The position numbers and the translations under genes were made by a program. Under the pieces are notes generated by a model. It ran no database searches, had not been told where the DNA came from, and was given only the letters and a program-made list of their open reading frames with translations. 52,178 bases of DNA from SZUA-37 sp964472525 (GTDB lineage Bacteria; Pseudomonadota; Gammaproteobacteria; UBA6429; Thiohalophilaceae). This document shows positions 46,901-52,178 of this stretch, one piece after another. The DNA lies in contig CAYYLL010000019.1 in the NCBI GenBank assembly GCA_964472525.1, forward strand, positions 1 to 52,178, read 5' to 3'. Position 1 is the first letter of the stretch. Each line of letters begins with the position of its first letter.

Positions 46901-47133
46901 ATGTTATGTTATTAGACGTTGAAATGCCGCGTATGGATGGTTTTGAACTTGCCATTAATATGCGTAACGATGAACGTTTAAAAGAAATTCCTATTATTAT
47001 GATTACTTCACGAACCGGACAAAAGCACCGTGACCGGGCAATGAATATTGGCGTCAACATGTATATGGGTAAACCATATAATGAAGTTGAGTTGTTGGAA
47101 AATATTCATTTATTGCTTAACACAGATAAATAA
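40996..47133 (+). CDS. chpA: ChpA, giant hybrid chemotaxis-type kinase of the Pil-Chp system
   Basis: A 2045-residue protein. The N-terminal approximately 700 residues are helical and FimL/degenerate Hpt-like. An acidic linker follows. Three Hpt domains carry clear phospho-histidines: His882 (YHTLKGSGRLVG), His1052 (LHTLTGSARTTG) and His1223 (LHTLKGGARMSG). Next come a long acidic linker, dimerisation helices (about 1440-1580), a CheA-type ATPase (HMLRNAIAHGIE, DDGAGID, GRGVGLDVV), a CheW domain (about 1755-1900) and a C-terminal receiver with Asp1974. It is smaller than Pseudomonas ChpA (2478 aa, more Hpt/Spt/Tpt domains). It phosphorylates PilG and PilH. pilK ends 20 nt upstream. Confidence 0.95.
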   Translation: MTVNNELDINTLNWVKSEIDETMEQARTSLESYIEDQQDKSKILFCINYLHQVYGTLQMVELYGASLLAEELELLARAIHSDKVKNKDEAFEVLIRGSIQLPDYLEKLQAGQNDAPIVLLPLFNDMRAARNEALLSETALFNPDLSINPPDSQAKLHLEGEQTQHIAELAKAKRHQFHLGLLGWFNKKNEAKSLGLISNVLEDLRNVSEEQNTSRMLWVADGLIDSLKHNGVEASVAVKSLIGKVDRTIKQIIDGGEVTLAMEPPTDLVKNLLYYVAGSTATADKTKKIKDLFNLADVMPDTKTLEKARADLNAPNVALMDTVSGVLKEDLQQVKDTLDIFMRSDDKNPEVLKPVSEKLTSMADTLGMLSLGPQRKDLLKQVEMIDSIIDGSHVVSENELMEIAAAIIGIEHTLNSMGEITQEVGATASGDSSVTIKQPKTAEQQELLESVVAEAKIDIAAVKESVSDFSRQLNHPEVLNSVPALLDKVRGSLNILQLDRAADLLLGCKRYVENKLIPSKTIPESETLDYLADAISSIEYYMESLVDSWGEPTAILNVAATSLEQLGKTFDNDKPTVRDPNASQDLINIDADTLVETTDDTVINLAAPSEAEIVAMNQGVDATITDFGQPDLDEAETITDLTQPDIEASTEDLELDLGFISETDKNAPSLELDNTGQISPLDMDGTLELDLGGSLESTTSQEIERLDEALGLWFTDPLSNDVSGLVIEVIKNIEESLDDEADATILKITSDMKQTIERIAANEEVFSEGIEKNLLWARDELLKHVTGVSIAHPEEMNDIPDSSVQEEAHPIETATTPSTPENVPTKQEETTLSAPIEIDEEIFEIFLEEAEEEYENISKLLPLWKTNLDDMKSLKDMRRSYHTLKGSGRLVGANDLGEFAWAFESMLNRVIDKTIQPTAELLDLMERGLAALPVLYDLLKSAKRPDQNIFSLMEHADSLSRGESFTPLTETISSASIVQPDLSVLDSPSMDSIEVTVDESLSRIPRPEIDSVLLEIYRKEVAAHLLALRQYIADWHENNIHEVTEPLFRALHTLTGSARTTGVQVVSDLCLQLEHYIKILQSEGLLVSNDGIELFEEAANRMDAICVQLGEPGDKLYITSDLVQRINLLISNLQASIATQHSVENIDAVELDLNLDESETEPSLNNTPSSIELEVDDGYDEELLEIFIEEGTEILDESENTLHAWIKDPENKEYIEALQRQLHTLKGGARMSGVAVIGDVSHQLESLITDIVTYDTAMSDDIFSVIQHAQDSLVNMLEQLKTRQPLSSGQPIIDEIGMQRAKNRAGDEGEILQPIDNIAVVDIDLTTDAVENNLSVDIEPNDDTGATNGLNDLSIELTEELTSLADELDDISIVDIDVTEDTEDTKNTSLPVNETATDTPLSESVTNIEPVTENSLSTLDDTEAAPQKTAPTEQVRVRADTLNNLVNFAGEVSIYRSRLEQQVNSFRFNLQELDETVDRFRGQLRKFEIETEAQIQTRKEETLSSAHEDFDPLEFDRFTQMQQISRSMLESMNDIDSLRSILAGLNRESETLLVQQSRVNTELQEGLMSTRLVPFAKQVNRLKRIVRQTCTELGKQAEINFSGTDLEMDRTIVERMMPPIEHMLRNAIAHGIEMSAQRKAADKPEQGSIHFDMSREGGDAVIHITDDGAGIDFDAIRNKAIETGVIKEGTKVSEKFLLDLILESGFSTAEEVTQIAGRGVGLDVVNNEIKQLGGVLNIDTSHGEGTRFTISMPLSLAVSRALMVYVGDSMYAVPLLSVEGVERIAHETLLELQSDKHSTYKWLDEDFHYIHLGQLMDGVAPSLPGEGNKAALLMVRSGNYRAALHIEGLVGSREIVIKPVGPQLSTLRGISGATIMGDGSVVLILDLGVLIRIALTTDDSNYLESEAQEVLDVIEPVVEEEKLQTVMVVDDSITVRKVTSRFLERNELDVIQAKDGVDALTQLLDVIPDVMLLDVEMPRMDGFELAINMRNDERLKEIPIIMITSRTGQKHRDRAMNIGVNMYMGKPYNEVELLENIHLLLNTDK

Positions 47134-47147
47134 TATCGAAATATTGT

Positions 47148-48218
47148 ATGGAAATGCCAAGTACATACGCCAAACGACCCGCGGATAAATCATCCCTGAC
47201 ATCTTCCATGCTGTCTCAGGAACTCAGTCAGATACGCATTGCAGTGGTATCCAATTCTGTTTCACAGCGTAAACAACTTAAAGAAGCATTAGAAAATGTG
47301 GGTTTAAATGTTGTTATTAATGAACCGTTAACGCCCACCTTTGTAAAAAAACTGGATTCAATTAATGTTGATGTAATTTTACTGGATCTGGATGAACACG
47401 GTGACTATGAAGACATACTAGATTCTTTATTAGACAATCACTCTATCCCCATTATTTTTAATGATGTATCGGTCTTAACATTAAATGAACCACAGGTTCT
47501 AGCACGGTGGTATGGGAAATTATTAAAAAAAATATCAGCATCTGTTGGGCAAAATTCAATTGCAGAAAAAACATATACAGATCATTACAATCAAACCTCA
47601 AGCCAAAAAATTAATCTTCCTGACAAAGAGAGTCGAGCAGAAGACGGTTTAGCCAAAAATGTCTGGGTATTAGGAGCTTCTTTAGGTGGGCCAGATGCGG
47701 TTAAAGAATTTTTTAAATACTTGCCACCTGATTTACCCGTTGCCTTTATTTTAACCCAACATCTAGGTGCTAATTTTATTAGTTTGCTAGCAGAACAACT
47801 GAATCAGGTAACGGACTATGATGTGTTAACACCGTCAGTGGGTCATGTTATACGGCATAAAGAAGTGATTGTCGTACCGGTAAACGAACGTTTAACCATT
47901 AACCCGATTGGTGCTATTGAACTTAAGCCAATTAAACAGGAGCAGCAATATTCACCCTCTATTAATATGGTGTTAAATGATATTCTTGCGCGTTATGGGC
48001 AAAATGCCGGCGCTATTATTTTTAGCGGTATGGGAAATGACGGTCTTAAAGGCTGCGAACAGTTACACAAAAAAGGAGCCATGGTCTGGACTCAATCTGC
48101 AGATAGTTGTGTTATTAGCAGTATGCCAGAAAATATTGTAGACAAAGGTTTTGTAAGTTTTAGTGGTAACCCAAAAAAACTGGCAGAAAAATTATACGAC
48201 TATCTACGTGATGATTAA
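47148..48218 (+). CDS. chpB: ChpB, CheB-type methylesterase
   Basis: A 356-residue protein. The N-terminal part (about 28-135) is receiver-like but degenerate: the usual acidic pair is SN (VVSNSVSQ), while an Asp in VILLDLDE remains. The C-terminal methylesterase (about 170-356) keeps the triad Ser in GASLGGPDAV, His in LTQHLGANF and Asp in FSGMGNDGLKG. It demethylates PilJ, opposing PilK. It starts 14 nt after chpA. Confidence 0.9.
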   Translation: MEMPSTYAKRPADKSSLTSSMLSQELSQIRIAVVSNSVSQRKQLKEALENVGLNVVINEPLTPTFVKKLDSINVDVILLDLDEHGDYEDILDSLLDNHSIPIIFNDVSVLTLNEPQVLARWYGKLLKKISASVGQNSIAEKTYTDHYNQTSSQKINLPDKESRAEDGLAKNVWVLGASLGGPDAVKEFFKYLPPDLPVAFILTQHLGANFISLLAEQLNQVTDYDVLTPSVGHVIRHKEVIVVPVNERLTINPIGAIELKPIKQEQQYSPSINMVLNDILARYGQNAGAIIFSGMGNDGLKGCEQLHKKGAMVWTQSADSCVISSMPENIVDKGFVSFSGNPKKLAEKLYDYLRDD

Positions 48219-48288
48219 ATTAATATTTTTTAATAAAACATATTTAACACTAGGTTATAGTGTCAGCTACCTTATGATAACTGATACT

Positions 48289-48294
48289 TATAAT
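48289..48294 (+). promoter_or_regulatory. Possible own promoter of chpC
   Basis: A perfect TATAAT lies 34 nt before the chpC ATG, in a 110-nt gap that is longer than the others in the cluster. An inverted repeat ACACTA-GGTTA-TAGTGT (48247-48263) lies upstream and could be an operator. No good -35 is visible. Confidence 0.35.
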
Positions 48295-48328
48295 TTATAA
48301 CGAGTACTTATGCAAAGTGGAGTAAATA

Positions 48329-48850
48329 ATGGGTGATGTAACATATATTGATCCTCAGCGGAAAGAAATTGTAAATACAGCCGACAACCTGTCTGATGTG
48401 ATTCACTGCTTGATGATTACGTTAGCAGATGAAACGATACTATTGCCTAATGCCGCTGTTGCCGAAGTAATTGGTTTTATAAATCCTGAACCGTTGGACG
48501 GATCGCCCAACTGGTTTTTAGGGCGTGTTACGTGGCGTGAACGACTGGTTCCATTAATTTCATTTGAAGATGCCAGTATGAGTACCAGTGGAGAAACAAA
48601 AAATATTCAACAAGGTAACCGTATTGCAATTTTGAATACTTTAAATGGTAACGCAGCTGTACCATATGTCGGCATTGTTGTTCAGGGCATTCCACGCTTA
48701 AGTGTCATCAGAAGTGATAGCATCACAACTATCGAGACTAAACCAGCAAATAGACAGTCTGTTTTAGAAATAGCAGAGGTTGACGGCCAATCATTAATCA
48801 TTCCAGATATTGATGATTTAGAGAAACGCTTAATAAATTTACAAGCGTAA
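48329..48850 (+). CDS. chpC: ChpC, CheW-like adaptor
   Basis: A 173-residue CheW-domain protein, close in size to Pseudomonas ChpC (168 aa). Landmarks are LPNAAVAEVIGF, NWFLGRVTWRERLVPLISFE and GIVVQGIPRLSVI. It is the second adaptor of the Pil-Chp system, needed for some PilJ-type receptor inputs. Last recognisable gene of the cluster. A GGAG site lies 7 nt before the ATG. Confidence 0.88.
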   Translation: MGDVTYIDPQRKEIVNTADNLSDVIHCLMITLADETILLPNAAVAEVIGFINPEPLDGSPNWFLGRVTWRERLVPLISFEDASMSTSGETKNIQQGNRIAILNTLNGNAAVPYVGIVVQGIPRLSVIRSDSITTIETKPANRQSVLEIAEVDGQSLIIPDIDDLEKRLINLQA

Positions 48851-48897
48851 CCTTTATCGCTTTTGTAATAAAAACCAAAATTCTAGATCTATGTTGA

Positions 48898-49386
48898 GTT
48901 ATTGTTCTAATTTATATTTGTAGGCCAAGTCCTAAAAAAAAGGATGAAGAACTCATTTTTGATGAGACAGAAACAATAATAATTCTAAAGTTCATATTTA
49001 AGAATCATCATAATTTAGTTGATAGCCTTGAGATAAATAATAGCATAAGAGAGTTTGCACAAGGGTTATTGTTAGAAGCTGTTGATGCTTCTTATTCAAT
49101 AGGATTTATTCATTCACTATTTGGTGGTGTCTTTAATCCTGGTGCAGGTGCTAAAAAGGTATTTATAAAATTTGCAAAAAAAGCCTTAAAACACTAGTTT
49201 AAACATGCAACAGCTAAAGACCTCCTGAGTATAAAAATCTATGAATTGGTAAGAAGGCAACTTGAACGTAATTTTTTGAGTAAATTAGAGATGTATGCAA
49301 GCGGAATTGCATCGAATGAAATAGAACATTCTGGTTTTGTTGATTACAGCGATTCTAGTAAAATAAAAAAAATGTTATGGGGGTGA
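48898..49386 (+). pseudogene. Decayed gene with one in-frame amber stop
   Basis: A single reading frame of about 99 codons, a TAG at 49195-49197, then 62 more codons in the same frame to a TGA. No ATG or GTG opens it. The translation is coherent on both sides (FGGVFNPGAGAKKVFIKFAK before; FKHATAKDLLSIKIYELVRR after), and the stop sits in KH-stop-FKH, where a TGG Trp would differ by one base. The TGA overlaps the start of the next gene (ATG at 49377). Loss of the start and the internal stop both argue for a pseudogene. I do not recognise the family with confidence. Confidence 0.6.
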
Positions 49387-49736
49387 TGGTAAAAAAAATA
49401 TTTTTATTAGCCTTAATCATACCGTTTATTGTTGTTGTGCTCGCTATTTATTCAATCTCAACATTAAATATACAACAATTAGTTATATGTTCATCTGATG
49501 ACAATGCATTTTATATACCAAAAAGTATTTGTAAATATTATATGTATAATTATAGAGGTGGTTCTGAAGATATAAATGTTTTAGAAAAAAATTCTAATAT
49601 ATCTTATTTATTTGCAACTCAAAATGCTAATGAAAAATACAATGAAATAGAATTTTTCCTAAAAAAGGTGCCAATGTGTGATCCTAAGGGTGTGCATGGG
49701 GTACGTTTTTCGGGAAAAGGGGATGGCTTTATTTAA
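49377..49736 (+). CDS. Membrane-anchored hypothetical protein, possibly truncated
   Basis: A 119-residue protein with one N-terminal membrane segment (KIFLLALIIPFIVVVLAIYS, about 6-25) and an extracytoplasmic region with SICKYYMYNYRGGSEDI and NISYLFATQNANEKYNEIEF. From memory, this N-terminal pattern is like membrane-anchored ankyrin-repeat proteins; here the sequence ends just where repeats would begin (FFLKKVPMCDPKGVHG), so it may be a 5' fragment. It overlaps the upstream decayed gene by 10 nt, which suggests the two were once a coupled pair. Confidence 0.5.
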   Translation: MGVMVKKIFLLALIIPFIVVVLAIYSISTLNIQQLVICSSDDNAFYIPKSICKYYMYNYRGGSEDINVLEKNSNISYLFATQNANEKYNEIEFFLKKVPMCDPKGVHGVRFSGKGDGFI

Positions 49737-49856
49737 GCAATAAGTAACAAAAAATAAAGAGGAACGGTCTACTCCGACCTTGACTTTTTATGGTGGTCGT
49801 TAGTATTATTAAAAGCTATTAATTAAGTTACTAATTAATCATAAGGATGTGTAATC

Positions 49857-50306
49857 ATGGCAAAATCCACGACTAAAGCTCAGCTTACCAATATAACCAC
49901 TAATAAACTCTACCCTGCCTATAAAACTAAAAAAGGTACGACCATCCAAATGAATGGCAAGAGAACAGGGCTTCCAAAGGGAAGCACTCTTAAAGCTCTC
50001 ATTAAATTTGCTGATGGATGTGGGCTGAAATCGGTGCTTATCACTGGTGGAAATGAATCCAATGGACACAGCAAAAATAGTTTTCATGGTAAAAATCTAG
50101 CAATCGATGTTGCTGGTCGACGATTTAATAAACTTACAAACACCAAAGTTCGTAGTTCTGCTTCAAAAGCGGGGTTTACTCATGGTGTTTATGAGAATTT
50201 TAAAGGTACTAAAAGAGACCATTGGCATCTCCAAATAGGAGCGGGTAACGGCCTAGGTTCGAAGAATTTGCTAAAATCGCATGTAATATCGACAAAAAAC
50301 TACTAA
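49857..50306 (+). CDS. M15-type DD-peptidase-like protein without signal peptide
   Basis: A 149-residue protein. The C-terminal part carries the D-Ala-D-Ala peptidase zinc pattern: NSFHGKNLAIDV (His and Asp of the SxHxxGxAxD motif, about residues 77-88) and RDHWHLQIG (second His pair, about 122-130), as in M15/hedgehog-fold peptidases. It starts MAKSTTKAQLTN, with no Sec or Tat signal, so it must be delivered by another route if it cuts cell wall: phage-like lysis or a secretion system. AAGGA lies about 10 nt before the ATG. The next gene, 14 nt later, encodes a lipoprotein, which suggests an effector/immunity pair. Confidence 0.7.
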   Translation: MAKSTTKAQLTNITTNKLYPAYKTKKGTTIQMNGKRTGLPKGSTLKALIKFADGCGLKSVLITGGNESNGHSKNSFHGKNLAIDVAGRRFNKLTNTKVRSSASKAGFTHGVYENFKGTKRDHWHLQIGAGNGLGSKNLLKSHVISTKNY

Positions 50307-50320
50307 AAGGAAAGCTTAAG

Positions 50321-50728
50321 ATGATGCAAAAGTTACTATTTTTATTACTTACACTTATTGCTCTGCCAGCCTGTAGCGATTGCGGTTTGGTGTCTGGAAA
50401 CTATGCCAACGCAGGTGGCAGTGAAGAGTCGACCAGCTTATTATTAGTAGCAAATAAAACATTAATTTTAGAACATGGAACTTGGCAACCTGGGCAATAT
50501 AATAATAGACATATCTTTAAGCTTGAAGGAATGTGGTCTTGCAAACAAAACCAAGTCACTCTTAAAATAAGGAATGAGGTGATTACTGGTAAATTTATCG
50601 TAATAGGTAAAAATCCACTCGGTATAAATGAGCATGTCAACGTGCTTAGTTTTGGCGAGAACTCAGGAACCAAGGCAAGCTTTCTTTCAAATGAAACGCT
50701 ATATCCAAAATCCGAGATTTCCGATTAA
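50321..50728 (+). CDS. Lipoprotein, possible immunity partner of the M15 protein
   Basis: A 135-residue protein. The signal peptide ends in lipobox LPAC (about Cys18), so the mature form faces the periplasm. The remainder is beta-rich (STSLLLVANKTLILEHGTWQ; GMWSCKQNQVTLKI). No family recognised. The 14-nt gap to the M15 gene implies one transcript. Location in the periplasm, where an M15 enzyme would act, is what one expects of an immunity protein, but this is inference. AAAGGA precedes the start; a second ATG directly follows the first. Confidence 0.65.
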   Translation: MMQKLLFLLLTLIALPACSDCGLVSGNYANAGGSEESTSLLLVANKTLILEHGTWQPGQYNNRHIFKLEGMWSCKQNQVTLKIRNEVITGKFIVIGKNPLGINEHVNVLSFGENSGTKASFLSNETLYPKSEISD

Positions 50729-50830
50729 GGTAATAATAATTATTGGCTTTATAATTTAGAATGAGTTAAGGCACAGGGTAAGACCTGATAATCATTTAGA
50801 AATAAAAGAATAAAATTTGGCCCCCAACTT

Positions 50831-51300
50831 CTAACGCAACAATTCATCCATCGCATCGAAAGGATATTCCTATCCCAACACTTTTCAAGGACGACCGTTA
50901 AGTAAATTTTGTACTTTTCGAATTTCCTGAGAACTAATTTTTATAAAGTCTGTACCCTTTGAAAATATTGTCGAATCAATTCATTGGTATCTTCATTAGT
51001 GTCTCGTTGCCATGGACTTTGTGGATCAGAAAAATACACTTTCATTTCGGTTTCTCTTGTAAATAATACATGTTGTGCCATCTCCCGCCACGGTCATATG
51101 TCATAGAAAGTTTTATTTGTTTCAGTAAATATTTAACATGTCCGGCAAATGCCTTACGTATACTGATAGCATCTTTATTTTTTAATGGGATCAGTAATGT
51201 GATTCGTGTCGTTCGTTCAACGAGTGTCCCTAGTATACTGTGGTGCCATTCGTTAATAATCAAGCCATCTACCCAAAGGATTCGTCAGGGGCAAGTCTTG
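50831..51300 (-). mobile_element. IS30-family transposase remnant
   Basis: On the minus strand, several frames carry pieces of an IS30-type DDE transposase in the correct order: TLVERTTRITLLIPLK, TYDRGGRWHN, VYFSDPQSPWQRDTNEDTNE followed by LIRQYF, then IRKVQNLLNGRP and, after a stop, KVLG and FDAMDELLR. Frameshifts and stops (TGA after the GRP residues, TAG after LG) separate them, and the N-terminal DNA-binding half is missing. The left end near 50820 (CCCCCAACTTCTAACGCAAC) may be the old terminal repeat. It is dead, and marks past insertion activity in the accessory tail. Confidence 0.8.
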
Positions 51301-51379
51301 CTTCTTACCTTTTGCGGCTGATTCGGATTATAAAAGCACAAAGCAAGACCTAACAGACGGACGCTATGCGTATTTTTAT

Positions 51380-51697
51380 CTAATGTAGCAACTCTTTTGC
51401 AGCCGGACAATCCCATAACTTTTTAGTAGCATGTTCAGCAGATTTTTTGAATATGGTGTAACGTTTATCAGGGGATACATTAAAGATAACATCGTAGGTA
51501 TCCCTTAGTTTCTTTGAACTTGTACGAGTTTTAATATTTTCTTCAATATAATCACTGCGCTTTTCTTTATCAAAACCCGTATTTTTTGCCTCAGTAAATA
51601 TCTGACATGCAACATCAAAGTCTTCTACCTCTGAAGCAAGAAGACTTGTAGAAAATAGTATAAAAAATGTACAGAAATAAATCCTTTTAATAAGCAT
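51380..51697 (-). CDS. Small exported protein of unknown function
   Basis: About 105 residues. It has a signal peptide (MLIKRIYFCTFFILFSTSLLAS) and a mature region with two cysteines (DVACQIFTEA near the start, WDCPAAKEL at the end) that could form a disulfide. The middle is charged and helical (DKEKRSDYIEENIKTRTSS; DKRYTIFKKSAEHATKK). The ATG at 51697 is chosen because GAGG lies 9-10 nt upstream; the frame is open 8 codons further. No family recognised with confidence. Confidence 0.6.
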   Translation of the reverse strand: MLIKRIYFCTFFILFSTSLLASEVEDFDVACQIFTEAKNTGFDKEKRSDYIEENIKTRTSSKKLRDTYDVIFNVSPDKRYTIFKKSAEHATKKLWDCPAAKELLH

Positions 51698-51792
51698 AAT
51701 GCGTATCCTCAACTTGACCACTACATATTATGGTGACAGTATTCTAATTAATTGTAAACTCTATAACCAGCTTTGCAAGGACGTAAAGTATT

Positions 51793-52014
51793 ATGGCAGT
51801 CAATACCCCCTACATAATCCATATGCTCGACGCACTTATTTATGTACTCAAAACCTCTGCACGACCATTAACCATTTGTGAAAGCCGACTGGATGATGAA
51901 CTGGAACAACTTAAAATATTATTAAGCGAAGGCAAAATTGAACCACCGTTAATAAGTTATTTTCCAGATTACCCGAACTTCCGAGAAGTGCGTTCTTTAG
52001 CGGGTAACGTTTAG
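51793..52014 (+). CDS. Small hypothetical protein
   Basis: A 73-residue frame (MAVNTPYIIHMLDALIYVLK ... SRLDDELEQLKILLSEGKIE). It has a hydrophobic N-terminal helix and an amphipathic second helix. The ribosome site is weak. Codon use looks like that of neighbouring genes. It ends 9 nt before a long inverted repeat. It may be real but nothing confirms it. Confidence 0.4.
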   Translation: MAVNTPYIIHMLDALIYVLKTSARPLTICESRLDDELEQLKILLSEGKIEPPLISYFPDYPNFREVRSLAGNV

Positions 52015-52023
52015 CGTAACTGG

Positions 52024-52076
52024 CTAACAAAAGTGTTGCACCTGTAGCACAGCGAAAGGTGCGACACTTTTGTTAG
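52024..52076. repeat. 20-bp imperfect inverted repeat with 13-nt loop, attC-like ends
   Basis: The arms are CTAACAAAAGTGTTGCACCT and AGGTGCGACACTTTTGTTAG, with one mismatch. The outer bases GGCTAAC and GTTAGTC approach the RYYYAAC / GTTRRRY core sites of integron attC sites, and it follows a small gene by 9 nt, as in a cassette. No second copy or integrase is in the window, so a terminator or a miniature element is equally possible. The remaining 102 nt of the window show nothing recognisable. Confidence 0.5.
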
Positions 52077-52178
52077 TCCATGTTGACGTGATTGTTATGT
52101 GCTTTATTTATAAGTAGTTAAAATTTTTATTATTTTCTCTCTGTTGATAGCAGGTTCTTTTCCTTGAAGTGATATGGC

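Noticed and set aside
40996..47133. Possible frame fusion of several genes in the 6-kb open frame
   Set aside because: The domain order matches ChpA/PilL and there is one continuous frame with expected linkers.
50831..51300. Active IS30 element
   Set aside because: The N-terminal half is missing and the catalytic half is broken by frameshifts and stops.
51699..51881. A 60-codon plus-strand frame before the 51793 gene
   Set aside because: No ribosome site, no coherent composition, and it overlaps both neighbours.

Overview
The window is a chromosomal segment of a gammaproteobacterium. It is AT-leaning, and every well-recognised gene is of gammaproteobacterial type. Supporting evidence is the order gshB-pilGHIJK-chpABC (as in Pseudomonas-type twitching clusters), ftsY-ftsE-ftsX beside an RpoH-type sigma factor, rsmD-coaD followed by a Chromatium-type 2[4Fe-4S] ferredoxin, and paired M16 peptidases. 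The complete N2O-reduction operon, a haem-domain chemoreceptor and a globin-coupled diguanylate cyclase suggest a facultative denitrifier that watches oxygen and redox state. I cannot name a genus from sequence alone.

Layout. 0.2-1.0 kb: a lone cobinamide-salvage amidohydrolase (cbiZ type). 1.2-6.2 kb, all minus strand: rpoH, a REC-REC-GGDEF regulator, then ftsX, ftsE and ftsY (transcribed ftsY to ftsX). 6.3-12.3 kb, plus strand: two M16 peptidase-fold proteins, rsmD, coaD, ferredoxin and gamma-glutamyltransferase. 12.3-15.0 kb, minus: a methyl-accepting receptor with a c-type haem motif and a DUF1499 membrane protein. 15.1-25.8 kb: a nos operon (nosRZDFYL, minus) bracketed by two directly repeated plus-strand modules. 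Each module encodes a tiny lipoprotein and a secreted fibre-like protein, and each is preceded by a conserved 67-nt leader and an FNR-type palindrome. 25.8-30.7 kb, minus: a Gld-type ABC transporter set that runs into mutM. 30.8-36.0 kb: globin-GGDEF, a HyuA-type protein, apbE and gshB. 36.5-48.9 kb: the complete Pil-Chp chemosensory cluster. 48.9-52.2 kb: an accessory tail with decayed genes, an M15 peptidase/lipoprotein pair, an IS30-family remnant, small orphan genes and a long inverted repeat.

How the genes work together. The nos operon reduces N2O in the periplasm. NosR carries a flavinylation motif that an ApbE enzyme would use, and an apbE gene lies 9 kb away. A perfect FNR/DNR palindrome sits upstream of nosR, and the identical 14-mer occurs upstream of rpoH. 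The Pil-Chp genes make a full signalling circuit from receptor (PilJ) through CheW adaptors (PilI, ChpC), methylation enzymes (PilK, ChpB) and giant kinase (ChpA) to output regulators (PilG, PilH). Two diguanylate cyclases add a c-di-GMP layer.

The least explained parts are the duplicated lipoprotein/fibre modules with their conserved leader around the nos operon, and the M15 peptidase plus lipoprotein pair in the accessory tail, which looks like an orphan cell-wall effector with its immunity protein.
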